From the NCBI GenBank assembly GCA_913055745.1, contig CAJXJZ010000004.1:1-64000 (forward strand): a stretch of 64,000 bases of DNA, read 5' to 3'. Below the pieces are notes generated by a model. The model was not told the DNA's origin and made no database searches. It saw nothing but the letters and a program-made list of their open reading frames with translations. Shown one piece after another: positions 18,404 through 28,447 of this stretch. Position 1 is the first letter of the stretch. Each line of letters starts with the position of its first letter. This stretch comes from an uncultured bacterium (GTDB lineage Bacteria; Hydrothermota; Hydrothermia; UBA1063; CAJXJZ01). A program made the translations under genes and the position numbers.

Positions 18404-19186
18404 CTATGCTATGGAACTCTTCAATATTTTAATGTAATCTTCTACACTTAGGTCCTCTGCCCTCTTGTCAAGATAACGCTCATCCTGGGGCCCTATAGAC
18501 TTAAAAAGCGTATTTTTAAGTTTCTTCCTCCTTGATGAAAACGCTATTTTCACTATTTGTTCAAATTCCTTAAAATGCTCATCTATTTCCCCAACCTTAT
18601 CCTTTTTGCATATTTTAACAAAGGAAGAGGTTACTTTGGGCTCAGGATAAAAAGAACCGGGCCTTATATCAAACAGAATACTGACATCAAAAAATGCCTG
18701 TGTCAAAACCGAAAGGGCGGCATACTCCTTTGTTGAAGGCAAAGATACTAACCTTTTTGCCACCTCTTTTTGCATCATAAAATAGGCGCATTCAAGTTTT
18801 GAATGTTCTTTGATTATCTTTCTAAGTATCAATCCTGTAATGTGATATGGAATATTTCCCACTATTTTTACCCTTTCCATTCCATAAAGGTTACTAAAAT
18901 CATTAAAATTGAACGCTAAAAAGTCTCCTAAGACACAAATTCTATCATGAAAGTGCATATTAACAGCACCTTGAACTAATTTCTTTCTCAACATATCGTC
19001 CTTTTCAAAAACAATTAACCTTGCGCCCTTTATTAGCATGGGGAATGTAATAGCACCCTCACCCCCACCGATTTCCACAAGCAATTCATTGTCTTTAATG
19101 TCTAAACTATTTATAATTTTATTTATAATGTTTTTATCCTTTAAAAAGACCTGGCTGAGTTTTACATGCCTTTTCCTCTTGCTCAT
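18404..19186 (-). CDS. rsmA: 16S rRNA (adenine1518/1519-N6) dimethyltransferase
   Basis: QVFLKDKNIINKI, VEIGGGEGAIT, VGNIPYHITG. Confidence 0.95.
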   Translation of the reverse strand: MSKRKRHVKLSQVFLKDKNIINKIINSLDIKDNELLVEIGGGEGAITFPMLIKGARLIVFEKDDMLRKKLVQGAVNMHFHDRICVLGDFLAFNFNDFSNLYGMERVKIVGNIPYHITGLILRKIIKEHSKLECAYFMMQKEVAKRLVSLPSTKEYAALSVLTQAFFDVSILFDIRPGSFYPEPKVTSSFVKICKKDKVGEIDEHFKEFEQIVKIAFSSRRKKLKNTLFKSIGPQDERYLDKRAEDLSVEDYIKILKSSIA

Positions 19187-20700
19187 TTAAGGTAAACCTT
19201 CCTTCTTTGTGTTATGCAGTTATGCGCTCTATCACACGCTCTAAACACCACAGTATACCTTGCATCTGGCAGAGTATGATGTAATGCAGCAACCTTCCTC
19301 TCAAAATCATAATACACAGGGTACCACCTGTTATTTAAATATAAGGACATGGAATCTGGCTCTACACCCGAAAGGTCATCATCAACATAAAAGGCAATAC
19401 TATCAGTGCCTCCTATATATCTTACATATGGTGAGGTTGTATCGCCTTCTAAGACAAAGGCGCCGAGTTTCAATGTCCTTGTTACATATTTTCTGCCTCC
19501 TCTACTCAATCTATATACCTGTTTTGTAGTGTCCCGAGATTTTAGATAAACATAACCTGTCATGGAAGGAAACTCAGGGTATAAAAAAAGTGAATCTCCA
19601 CTTACTCTATAAAATATGCCCTTGAGATAGGGTAAATACCTCGTATTTATCTGGGTATAAATCCTGCTATTACCAATTATAAGCAAGGTATCCTTATCAA
19701 AACGTACAAACCTGTACCCTTTCTCTTTGGCTTTTTCATTAACATACATGCCATAGTCAGAAAAACTGTACAAAATCCCATCATATGTTCTATAAAATAC
19801 ATGATGACGCTTAACTTTTTTTGAAAAAATAAGGCTGTATTTTGCAGTATCACCGTAGAATGAAACAAGTACAAGTTTCATACTTCCATGCTTTTTTAAT
19901 TTATACTCCCTTGTGCTTTTTTTCACTAAATAAGGGCGTATGCTATCAAAATTCGTTCTAATAAATCCTTTAAAATAACCTTCCCGTGGTTTGTATAAAA
20001 GGCCTTCGTTTCTTTGTTTGAGATAGCTGAGCGTGTCAATAGAAAGTTCAAATAATGTATCTTTTCCCTGTAAAATCTGCATCTTTCTTACATGTCGCGC
20101 AAGAAAAAACAGTTTGAATCGCTTAGCAAAAGGAAGATAAACGCTTTTAGTTTTTATATGCCTTACTTCATAATTCCCTGATGGTGTTTCCATAATAACA
20201 CCATCCAATGCAGGTTGCAGTGGTATTTTCTCTTTTAAAGGAAATATGGGCATAAGCCACCCTATTCTCTTTTCAAAATGTAAATGAGGATAACCTACTC
20301 CACTCTCTCCCGAATATCCCAAGACTTCACCTTTTTTTACATGAATTACACTATCTTTAAAATAAATATCCTGCCTATACCTTCTTGTACCCTCCTGTGC
20401 TTTGAACACTGTATCCTCAATCGGCTTTATGAACCTATCAAGATGAGCATAAACATAGATGCAACTATCAGGTGTCATAAGGTAAATTGCATTGCCATAA
20501 CCATAATAACTCCTCTTTACTCTCACTATTTGCCCACTATCTATGGCATATACCGGAACTCCAATCCTGCCGTGAGTAGAAAAATCAATGCCCATATGAT
20601 AACGAAGCGGTCTTGCCTCGCCAAAATCACTGGTAATAGTAATATTACCTGTATGGATGGGCAATAGGGACACAAGAAAGAATAGAATACGGAAAATCAT
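19183..20700 (-). CDS. Secreted M23-family metallopeptidase with Ig-like C-terminal region
   Basis: YHMGIDFS, GYPHLHFEKR. Confidence 0.9.
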   Translation of the reverse strand: MIFRILFFLVSLLPIHTGNITITSDFGEARPLRYHMGIDFSTHGRIGVPVYAIDSGQIVRVKRSYYGYGNAIYLMTPDSCIYVYAHLDRFIKPIEDTVFKAQEGTRRYRQDIYFKDSVIHVKKGEVLGYSGESGVGYPHLHFEKRIGWLMPIFPLKEKIPLQPALDGVIMETPSGNYEVRHIKTKSVYLPFAKRFKLFFLARHVRKMQILQGKDTLFELSIDTLSYLKQRNEGLLYKPREGYFKGFIRTNFDSIRPYLVKKSTREYKLKKHGSMKLVLVSFYGDTAKYSLIFSKKVKRHHVFYRTYDGILYSFSDYGMYVNEKAKEKGYRFVRFDKDTLLIIGNSRIYTQINTRYLPYLKGIFYRVSGDSLFLYPEFPSMTGYVYLKSRDTTKQVYRLSRGGRKYVTRTLKLGAFVLEGDTTSPYVRYIGGTDSIAFYVDDDLSGVEPDSMSLYLNNRWYPVYYDFERKVAALHHTLPDARYTVVFRACDRAHNCITQRRKVYLK

Positions 20701-20713
20701 TTACGAATAAATG

Positions 20714-22018
20714 CTAAGTATCGGAGGCATCACGAAGTTTTTTTGTAAGCATTTCTAAAAACTCTCTATTATTCATAGAGAGTTTTATGTTTTGAAGTAT
20801 AAATTCCATAGCAGCGACTGGGTCCATCTCAGAGAGGGTTTTTCTCAAAACCCATACTCTGTTGAGGACGTCAGAAGGTAGCAAAAGTTCTTCTCTTCTT
20901 GTGCCAGACTTATTGAGGTCAATAGCAGGAAAGATTCTTCTGTCTGCCAAGCGCCTGTCAAGAACAATCTCACAGTTCCCTGTTCCTTTAAATTCCTCAA
21001 ATATAACCTCATCCATCTTTGATCCAGTTTCAATCAAAGCGGTTGCAATAATTGTAAGAGATCCTCCTTCGACAATATTCCTTGCAGCGCCAAAAAACTT
21101 TTTGGGCTTCACAAGTGCTGTAGAATCAATACCTCCTGTGAGGGTTCTCCCACTATGAGGCGTTATGGTGTTATAGGCCCTTGCAAGTCTCGTGATAGAA
21201 TCAAGAAGTATTACAACATCCTTCCCTAATTCTGCAAGCCTCTTGGCCCTCTCAAGAACAACCTCTGCAACCTCGGTATGTCTTTCAGCGTAAAGGTCAA
21301 ATGTGGAACTTATAACATCTGCGTCTATCTGCCTTTTGAAGTCTGTTACCTCTTCAGGCCTCTCATCTATTAAAAGTACTATGAGTACAACATCAGGATG
21401 ATTCTGCCGAATGGCATTTGCTATATTCTGTAAAAGAACGGTTTTGCCAGCCCGAGGAGGTGATACAATAAGTGCCCTCTGTCCTTTTCCTATTGGAGCA
21501 AACAGATCCACTATACGAAGGGAATAGTCCTCCCCTCTTACCATATCTAAATCAAACTTCTCTTCTGGATAATATGGGGTGAGTTGTTCAAAAACCTGTG
21601 TGCGACTTTCCTTCATCTCCATCCAAGGCCGTCCATTTACAAGTTCCCCCTTAACAAGGGCATAACTCTGTTCGCCTTTCGTCTTCAATGGCCTTGCAAA
21701 GCCCTGAATAAAATCTCCCATTCTAAGACCCAGTTTCTTTATCTGTGATTGGGATACATAAACATCTTCCGAACTTGCCATGTAATTGTATTCTTTTTTG
21801 CGAATAAATCCATACCCATCGCTCTTTATGTCCAAAACACCTTCTACATACTTTAATCCCTCTCTCTCTGCATAACTTTCCACTATTTTCAGGGCAAGGT
21901 CTTTCTTTTTTAAGCTAGAGGCATTGGGAATTTCAAGTTGTTTAGCAATTTCATAGAGTTCAACAACCTTTTTATTCATTATGTCCTGTATGTTTATATC
22001 CACACTGTTTACATCCAT
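20714..22018 (-). CDS. rho: Transcription termination factor Rho
   Basis: GQRALIVSPPRAGKTVLLQ, LIDERPEEVTDFKR, LDSITRLARAYN. Confidence 0.98.
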   Translation of the reverse strand: MDVNSVDINIQDIMNKKVVELYEIAKQLEIPNASSLKKKDLALKIVESYAEREGLKYVEGVLDIKSDGYGFIRKKEYNYMASSEDVYVSQSQIKKLGLRMGDFIQGFARPLKTKGEQSYALVKGELVNGRPWMEMKESRTQVFEQLTPYYPEEKFDLDMVRGEDYSLRIVDLFAPIGKGQRALIVSPPRAGKTVLLQNIANAIRQNHPDVVLIVLLIDERPEEVTDFKRQIDADVISSTFDLYAERHTEVAEVVLERAKRLAELGKDVVILLDSITRLARAYNTITPHSGRTLTGGIDSTALVKPKKFFGAARNIVEGGSLTIIATALIETGSKMDEVIFEEFKGTGNCEIVLDRRLADRRIFPAIDLNKSGTRREELLLPSDVLNRVWVLRKTLSEMDPVAAMEFILQNIKLSMNNREFLEMLTKKLRDASDT

Positions 22019-22028
22019 AACAGCCCTC

Positions 22029-22703
22029 CTACATCATCTTTGTATCATTTATAAAAAGTTCAAATTTTGCGTTAAGGAACCTTGCAGATTTTGATGCAAT
22101 CAACATTCTCTGTAAAAATATTCTAAAATAATCCACCACTGGAGCAATTTTTGTATCCACCTCTATCTTGTATCTCACAATTTTTTTTGTTGCATCAACC
22201 TCAATAAAAGACTTCGTCGCTGAATAATTTACCCTATCGTGTATATCCTTCTGAAGATTGTCTAAATTGACGGTTCCCTTTCTCACCCTTGATCTATGAA
22301 CATCTGCTTTATCTGCCAAGATTAGCGCTGCCGAAAGTACGGACACAGGATAACCATCTTCCTCATGGTGATTGCCTATTGCCATCATAACATCTGCCAC
22401 TTCATCAAGGTCAAATCCCTCTTCTTCAAGTATATTGCCGGCCAAAACAGCCCCTACTTGTGCGTGATGCTCCCTATTTATTAAGTTTCCTATATCATGC
22501 AAAAATCCTGCTATCTTTCCAAGTTCAACGATGCGACTGTCATATCCAAGTTCACGGAGTATATATCCTGTATTTTTGGACACCCATGTGGCATGCCTTA
22601 TCCCATGCTCAGTATATCCAAGGCCTGCAAGTTGTTCATCCGCCTTTCTTATAAAGAGTTCTACCTTAGGGTTTTCCCTTAAGTCTTCCAACGTTTTTTT
22701 CAT
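22029..22703 (-). CDS. HD-domain phosphohydrolase
   Basis: HGIRHATWV, AGFLHDIGNL, GNHHEEDG, ADKADVHRSRV. Confidence 0.88.
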   Translation of the reverse strand: MKKTLEDLRENPKVELFIRKADEQLAGLGYTEHGIRHATWVSKNTGYILRELGYDSRIVELGKIAGFLHDIGNLINREHHAQVGAVLAGNILEEEGFDLDEVADVMMAIGNHHEEDGYPVSVLSAALILADKADVHRSRVRKGTVNLDNLQKDIHDRVNYSATKSFIEVDATKKIVRYKIEVDTKIAPVVDYFRIFLQRMLIASKSARFLNAKFELFINDTKMM

Positions 22704-22711
22704 ATTACCTC

Positions 22712-23440
22712 CTATACAAACAGTTTTCCCTTTTCTATCTGTGTACCTACAACAACATGCATGGCACCATTTTCAAGGGCCTTCTCTATATCACTTATTT
22801 TTTTAAATCCTCCACCTACAATGACAGGGATATTGACATATTCTGAAGTTAGTTTTATGGCCTCAAAAGGCACATGAAAATCTGCACCAGACCCTGCTTC
22901 AAGATAAATAAGATCAAAACCAAATAGCTCTCCCACCTTGGCGTGGGCAGCAACAAGATCGGGTTTATCCCTTGGAATAGGTTTTGTATTTGACATAAAT
23001 TCTACAGATGTAATTTTTCCACCATCAATCAATATATAACCCGTTGCTATGGCTTCAATGCCACTTTCTGTTATAAAAGGTACCATTTTTAGTTGCTCTT
23101 CTATTAAAAATTGTGGATTCCTTCCAGAGAGTAAAGACATATAAAGCATTGCGTCTGCATACCTTGAAAGTTGCGCATGATCAGATGGGAACATTACAAC
23201 AGGCAAGTCTGTATGCTCTTTTATTGCTTTAACATAATCATCAATACCAAAGGTCATCTGAAAACTCGTGCCTATAAAATAGCCTTTGATAAAATCATTT
23301 TTATTGAGTTTCTCCATCTTTTTTATTGCTTCCTCCTTAGGGGTCCTATCTGGGTCAAAAAGTACTATTACACCACTTTTACCTTTTCTAAATAAATTCT
23401 CGTAAACACTCTTTTGCTGCATAAAGTCCTTTCTTTCCAA
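22712..23440 (-). CDS. Geranylgeranylglyceryl phosphate synthase (GGGPS/PcrB family)
   Basis: VIVLFDPDRTP, LLSGRNPQFLI, YLEAGSGADFHV, PVIVGGGFKK; start may be the internal Met at 23422. Confidence 0.9.
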   Translation of the reverse strand: MERKDFMQQKSVYENLFRKGKSGVIVLFDPDRTPKEEAIKKMEKLNKNDFIKGYFIGTSFQMTFGIDDYVKAIKEHTDLPVVMFPSDHAQLSRYADAMLYMSLLSGRNPQFLIEEQLKMVPFITESGIEAIATGYILIDGGKITSVEFMSNTKPIPRDKPDLVAAHAKVGELFGFDLIYLEAGSGADFHVPFEAIKLTSEYVNIPVIVGGGFKKISDIEKALENGAMHVVVGTQIEKGKLFV

Positions 23441-24608
23441 ACTTAAATAAAAACGCAGGGTCTTTTCTTAATATTCTAAATAGCATACTCATTGGTTTAA
23501 GAGGAGGAGTTATCTCAATATGACCAATAGCATCTTTTAAAGAATACATAAAACTCTCAAGTTCCTTCTTTTCTAAAGCATTATAAAATATCTTGGCACA
23601 AAGTGTTATCATATAATCAGAAAAAATCCATTTCTTTAACTTTTTTTCATATAACCTAAGTGCTTTTCTTGAATAATCTCCCATCTTTTTAGCAAAACTC
23701 GCCACTTCACTTGCCGCGATACCAGATATATATGCATTGGCGATTCCCCCACCTGTAAGAGGGTCTGCAAGTCTTGCAGCATCTCCAAGTATTAAGACAT
23801 TATTGTCGTATATTTTCCTTTTATGAAACTTTGTAGGGACAACGCCATAAGTCTCACCTAATATTTTATAGGTACTGCAGTGTTTTTTCAAGAAGTTCTT
23901 TAAATAGGTGTCAAGTCCATCCCTGGTTCCAGGGATACCTACTCCAACATTGGCAAACCCACCACCTTTGGGGAAAATCCAGGCATACCCATTGGGTGCT
24001 ATAGCATCTCCTATACCAAAATATAGATAATTATCTTTGATTTCATCACAGTATGCATAAACCTGCACTGTGAAGTAGTCATCCTCTTTGTCATAAGGGG
24101 TAAAAAGACCCAAAGACTTTGAAACAGATGATGCAGGGCCATCTGCACCTATAAGAAGAGGCGCAGATAAAACAATATCTTCACCATGAGACCTTAAATA
24201 GACTTTAACCAAGCCTTTTTCCCTTTCTGCCTTTATAAATTTGGTATTTATCAGTATATCGCTACCTGCCTTTATGGCAAGTTCTGCAAGGTATCTATCA
24301 AATATCTTTCGCTCAAGGATTGCCCCTCCAGGCTCATTTAGAGTAATCTCTATTATCTTTTTACCATTATAGGTAAGTATTCCCCCATATACATACCTGG
24401 CAACAAAATTCCTTGAGTGGCCTTTATCTTTTATTAGTTTTAAAAACTCCGATGATACACCTTCTGCACATAAAATAGTATGACCTATCTCCCTTTGTTT
24501 TTCAACGAGTAAAACGCGAAGACCGCTGCGGGAAGCGTGAAAGGCAAAAGAACTTCCCGCAGGGCCTGCACCTATTACAATAGCATCATATTTATTCTTT
24601 AAACTCAT
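23388..24608 (-). CDS. Geranylgeranyl reductase-family FAD oxidoreductase
   Basis: AIVIGAGPAGSSFAFHASRSGLRVLLVEK, FPKGGGFANVGVG, LILGDAARLADPLTGGGI. Confidence 0.93.
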   Translation of the reverse strand: MSLKNKYDAIVIGAGPAGSSFAFHASRSGLRVLLVEKQREIGHTILCAEGVSSEFLKLIKDKGHSRNFVARYVYGGILTYNGKKIIEITLNEPGGAILERKIFDRYLAELAIKAGSDILINTKFIKAEREKGLVKVYLRSHGEDIVLSAPLLIGADGPASSVSKSLGLFTPYDKEDDYFTVQVYAYCDEIKDNYLYFGIGDAIAPNGYAWIFPKGGGFANVGVGIPGTRDGLDTYLKNFLKKHCSTYKILGETYGVVPTKFHKRKIYDNNVLILGDAARLADPLTGGGIANAYISGIAASEVASFAKKMGDYSRKALRLYEKKLKKWIFSDYMITLCAKIFYNALEKKELESFMYSLKDAIGHIEITPPLKPMSMLFRILRKDPAFLFKFGKKGLYAAKECLREFI

Positions 24609-25579
24609 CTATAAATGATTCTGTACATTGCCTGCTTACCTTCCAAACGCCCTTCTAAGATATACACCCCTCTGTGAGGTAGAGTTAACATATCTCTTAT
24701 ACCTTTTAAAATGCAACTACCATCAATACCATAAAGTCTTGCACCTTTTATGCCATTTAAAACGACACGAGGAGAGTGGGTGATAATTACCCTTTGTATG
24801 CTATTTGCAGGATAAAAACTTCTATGTTCTTTTATATCCTCTGCACTGAGCAATCTTATGGTATGGTAATGCCATCCAGTTTCTCCATAGCCCTGTGTGG
24901 TATCCACACTAACCGTACTGTCGTATATCATTCCCAATTGAGGCACAAATTCCTCATACTCAAAGCCCCATGTTATAAGAACTATACCACTGGATAAATT
25001 TATTTGTACACGTGACTTGCGACGGATCTCAAATGCATTGTATGTGTCCGCGGGTACAGTAAAACTTCCTTGAGATACTACATAGGCAGTGTCATGGGAT
25101 ATAATCATTGTATCATCAATATTATCCTGATCCATATCACCTATGGAATATGTGCCACCTACGCCCATATCCCATTCATCACCTACATTTAGCGGTGTTA
25201 TATACATTTTATAGGCTGTATCAACAATGTTCACACCCCCATAACTCTTATGCACTTTTAACCATACTTCATTCCCATTTTCATATAGTGTATCAATCGA
25301 AATTGAATCACTATCACCTTGCGTTTGCTGTATATAAGAGTACCTCTCATAAGCATCATGTCCATTGAGTGTAAAAAAGGATGATATGGCAACGCTATCG
25401 TATGTGATGGTATCAACTGTAACCTGCCATGATGGATAACTAAAGGTAGAATCCTTACTCATCCCTTCATATATCCACTTTGACATGGTAGTTAGCCCTA
25501 CATAATCTCCTGCCGCACCTGCAAAAAGCGGCGCTACTATTATACCAAGCAATACACTTATACGAACAAAACGTCTCAT
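24605..25579 (-). CDS. Secreted protein with short T9SS-like C-terminus
   Basis: Signal peptide; C-term KGARLYGIDGSCILKGIRDMLTLPHRGVYILEGRLEGKQAMYRIIYR. Confidence 0.7.
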   Translation of the reverse strand: MRRFVRISVLLGIIVAPLFAGAAGDYVGLTTMSKWIYEGMSKDSTFSYPSWQVTVDTITYDSVAISSFFTLNGHDAYERYSYIQQTQGDSDSISIDTLYENGNEVWLKVHKSYGGVNIVDTAYKMYITPLNVGDEWDMGVGGTYSIGDMDQDNIDDTMIISHDTAYVVSQGSFTVPADTYNAFEIRRKSRVQINLSSGIVLITWGFEYEEFVPQLGMIYDSTVSVDTTQGYGETGWHYHTIRLLSAEDIKEHRSFYPANSIQRVIITHSPRVVLNGIKGARLYGIDGSCILKGIRDMLTLPHRGVYILEGRLEGKQAMYRIIYR

Positions 25580-25604
25580 AAAAACCTCCTTTTTGTCATC
25601 TTAT

Positions 25605-25633
25605 ATAATAACAAGACCTTACAGCATAGTCAA
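25605..25633 (-). promoter_or_regulatory. sigma70-like promoter TTGACT-N17-TATTAT
   Basis: Reverse strand TTGACT (25628-25633), TATTAT (25605-25610); SD AAAGGAGG before ATG 25579. Confidence 0.65.
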
Positions 25634-25634
25634 G

Positions 25635-26615
25635 TTAAATCCGGTCTAAATAATCTTCAAGACGCTGCATGTCATCTGGGAGTTCTGCCTCAAAACTAAC
25701 CCTTCTTCCAAGACCAGGATGGAAAAAGGTGAGTTTTGCTGCATGTAATGCCTGCCTATCAATAATATTCAATATATCTACAATATGCGACTTGTATTTT
25801 GGGGGGACAATGTGTAGTATTTTTCTTGGCTCCCGTCCTGAATATGTATCATCCCCGATTATTGGATATCCCATATGCTCCATATGTACCCTTATCTGAT
25901 GCGTTCTCCCTGTTTCAAGTTTTATCTCAAGTTTTGTAGCAAGGTCTCCATACCTTTTAATCACCTTAAAATGTGTAATGGCATTGCGGGAATGGAAAAA
26001 AGTCACAGCCATCTTCGTCCTTTCAACAGGATGTCTTCCAATGGGCGCATCCACTATACCTTCATCTACAGGAACATTACCCCACACAAAGGCCATATAG
26101 GTTCTTTTGGCGGTTTTATCCTCCAACTGCCTGCTAATACTTAACAGTGCCCTCTCTGATTTTGCCACAACAATAAGTCCTGTTGTATCCTTATCAAGTC
26201 TATGAACAATACCAGGCCTTTGTTTTTGCTCACTGGTCGGTAATTTCTTGTATCTTGCCAATAAAATGTTTACAAGAGTACCCGCTAAATTGCCCTTTGC
26301 AGGGTGCACAACAAGGCCTTTTGGTTTGTCTATTACAATAACATCCTCATCCTCATAAACAACAGAAAGGGGCAGGTCCTGCGCAATAAGTTTAATAGGT
26401 TCATAGATGGCAAATTCAGCGTAAATATGGTCCCCTTCCTTAACCTTATACCCCGGCTTTGACCTTTTGCCATTAACAAGAACCCCTCCTTCCTTGATTA
26501 ATTTTTCTGTACGGGAACGGGAAAGCCCTATTCCTCCAGTTAAAAGATATACATCAAGACGGGTATTCTCCATTTTTTTAGAAACTACCCTCTCAAAAAT
26601 CTTCTTCTTCATCAC
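25635..26615 (-). CDS. RluA/RluD-family pseudouridine synthase
   Basis: S4 domain, RPGIVHRLDKDTTGLIVVAKS, TGRTHQIRVHM. Confidence 0.96.
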   Translation of the reverse strand: MMKKKIFERVVSKKMENTRLDVYLLTGGIGLSRSRTEKLIKEGGVLVNGKRSKPGYKVKEGDHIYAEFAIYEPIKLIAQDLPLSVVYEDEDVIVIDKPKGLVVHPAKGNLAGTLVNILLARYKKLPTSEQKQRPGIVHRLDKDTTGLIVVAKSERALLSISRQLEDKTAKRTYMAFVWGNVPVDEGIVDAPIGRHPVERTKMAVTFFHSRNAITHFKVIKRYGDLATKLEIKLETGRTHQIRVHMEHMGYPIIGDDTYSGREPRKILHIVPPKYKSHIVDILNIIDRQALHAAKLTFFHPGLGRRVSFEAELPDDMQRLEDYLDRI

Positions 26616-27588
26616 CCTGCAATGGGATTGGATTAAAAAACCTTATATTATCCAGACTCCTTATTGCATCTGTCCACGCATTTTTATGCTTTTGAGCCTC
26701 TTTTAACTTATCAAATACACTCCACATCCTCGCATCAATAAGATCTGCATAATGTAATACAAGGGCTTCAGGTGTCATAGGCACAACAGGAGAGCCCCAC
26801 TCCAGTTTTCCATGATGTGAGAGGATCATATGTAAAATGCCAAGTTCGGTAACCTTAGGAATGGTCCCGCCCGGAAGCGACCTTAGATTATCTATTTTGG
26901 ATTTAACCATATTATAGCCCAATGCTATATGCCCAAGCAACCTACCCTCATATGTTCGCTCACGAGGAAATACCTTATATTCAAAGACCTTCCCCACATC
27001 GTGTAAAAGCGCACCTGTAATTAAAAGGTCTCTATTTATGTCTTCATACTCCCTTGAAAGTACTTCGCATATATTGGCGACCTTTAATGTGTGCTCTAAG
27101 AGACCTCCAACATAGTTTTGATGATAAAATAAAGCAGCGGGTGCCTTTTTAAACCTTTCTGCAAAATCCTTATCATCTACAAAGATATACTTAAGCAGGG
27201 TGGACATATGCTTATCTTTTACCTTCTTTATAAATGTTAGCATCTCGTTCCACATCTTTTCAATATCCCTTTCTGTTCGAGGAAGATAATCATATATATC
27301 CTCATCACCCATCTCAGAAAATCCAGAAGATTCAAGCACAATCCTTCTTTCTCCATTATATGTCCCAAGCGTGCCCTTTATCCTGTATATGCTACCAATA
27401 TTAAGGTCATTATCAACGGATTCAGCATCATCGAAAACAATACCCTTTATTATACCCGATGCATCACCCAATTCCATCTCAAGACGAAGTCCCTGCGTTC
27501 TTTGAGACTTTTTAAGGTCCTTTCTTAAAAGTAAAACCTTAAGTTCCACTTCCTGATTGTCTTTTAAGCCTAAAATATCTTTGATCAT
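26593..27588 (-). CDS. YhaM-like OB-fold + HD-domain 3'-5' exoribonuclease
   Basis: HQNYVGGLLEHTLKVA, LLHDVGKVFEY, HMILSHHGKLEWGSPVVPMTPEALVLHYADLIDA. Confidence 0.9.
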   Translation of the reverse strand: MIKDILGLKDNQEVELKVLLLRKDLKKSQRTQGLRLEMELGDASGIIKGIVFDDAESVDNDLNIGSIYRIKGTLGTYNGERRIVLESSGFSEMGDEDIYDYLPRTERDIEKMWNEMLTFIKKVKDKHMSTLLKYIFVDDKDFAERFKKAPAALFYHQNYVGGLLEHTLKVANICEVLSREYEDINRDLLITGALLHDVGKVFEYKVFPRERTYEGRLLGHIALGYNMVKSKIDNLRSLPGGTIPKVTELGILHMILSHHGKLEWGSPVVPMTPEALVLHYADLIDARMWSVFDKLKEAQKHKNAWTDAIRSLDNIRFFNPIPLQGDEEEDF

Positions 27589-28436
27589 CCTGCTATTACC
27601 TCCACCAAAGGAATCTTCAAATCAGAAGGGGTAAAATACTCCTCTTCTATTTTTAATCTTGCCGGGTCAACAGGAACCCTTTTCAAGACCTCACGCCTTA
27701 ATACCCTTACCCTTTCCGAAAGCATTCCTCCTGCATCTCCCTTTACCCTTATGATCATAACTCCAAAGAAATGCTCCTTTAAGAAGTTAGATATTTCGTC
27801 AATCCGCTCTCTGCCATCTTTTCTTAGTTTATAAGAATTCTTTAAAAAAATAGAATCAGCAACCATTTTGAGAATAAACTTATCCTTAATCTTTCCCTTA
27901 ATGCCAGGAACCTTAATATCACCTCCTATGATCCTCCTTTTGCGTCCGTATCTATCTATGTAGTTGAGTACAGAAGAGTAGGTTGCACCAGGTGTGAGAT
28001 ACTCATCAGCATACCTACCATCCCACTTCACTGTCTTAGGTGGAATCCCCTTACCTTGAAACTGTTTTACAACCTCGCCCCTCGGACCAAAAATTGTAAG
28101 ACTCCACGCTTTAACCCCATATTTTTTAGGTGGCATAGGCACTTTTACAATAACAACTGAACTCGCCATACTCTTTGATACAGGAACCCTCAAATACAGA
28201 GGCCTAAATTTAATAGAGTTTTTATAATACAAATCGCTTAGATTAGAAATCTGAATACTTAATCTCCTCTCCAATATACCTGTTAATGAATCCAATGGGA
28301 AAAATGGTGAAGGTAAAAGTATGCCACCTGGCTTTTTATAGTCCTCTATCTTGTACATGGCTTTTTCTTGAACCACCTCTTTTTTATTAATTCCATTTCC
28401 TTGTGCAAAGGTTATAAAAACCATCAGTTTCCACAT
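27585..28436 (-). CDS. Periplasmic FlgD-like Ig + degenerate OmpA-like C-terminal protein
   Basis: ORF track begins at 28484; start moved to MWKLMVFITFAQG because of SD AAAGGAGG. FlgD-like VVKQFQGKGIPPKTVKWDGRYADEYLTPGATYSS, C-term helix/strand region reminiscent of OmpA. Confidence 0.65.
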   Translation of the reverse strand: MWKLMVFITFAQGNGINKKEVVQEKAMYKIEDYKKPGGILLPSPFFPLDSLTGILERRLSIQISNLSDLYYKNSIKFRPLYLRVPVSKSMASSVVIVKVPMPPKKYGVKAWSLTIFGPRGEVVKQFQGKGIPPKTVKWDGRYADEYLTPGATYSSVLNYIDRYGRKRRIIGGDIKVPGIKGKIKDKFILKMVADSIFLKNSYKLRKDGRERIDEISNFLKEHFFGVMIIRVKGDAGGMLSERVRVLRREVLKRVPVDPARLKIEEEYFTPSDLKIPLVEVIAG

Positions 28437-28447
28437 ACTCACCTCCT

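Noticed and set aside
20284-20667. 127-aa + ORF opposite the M23 peptidase gene
   Set aside because: Antisense; no recognisable domain.
22712-24608. Possible frameshift in the GGGPS/geranylgeranyl reductase overlap
   Set aside because: Both proteins have complete N- and C-terminal motifs; overlaps of this kind recur throughout the window.
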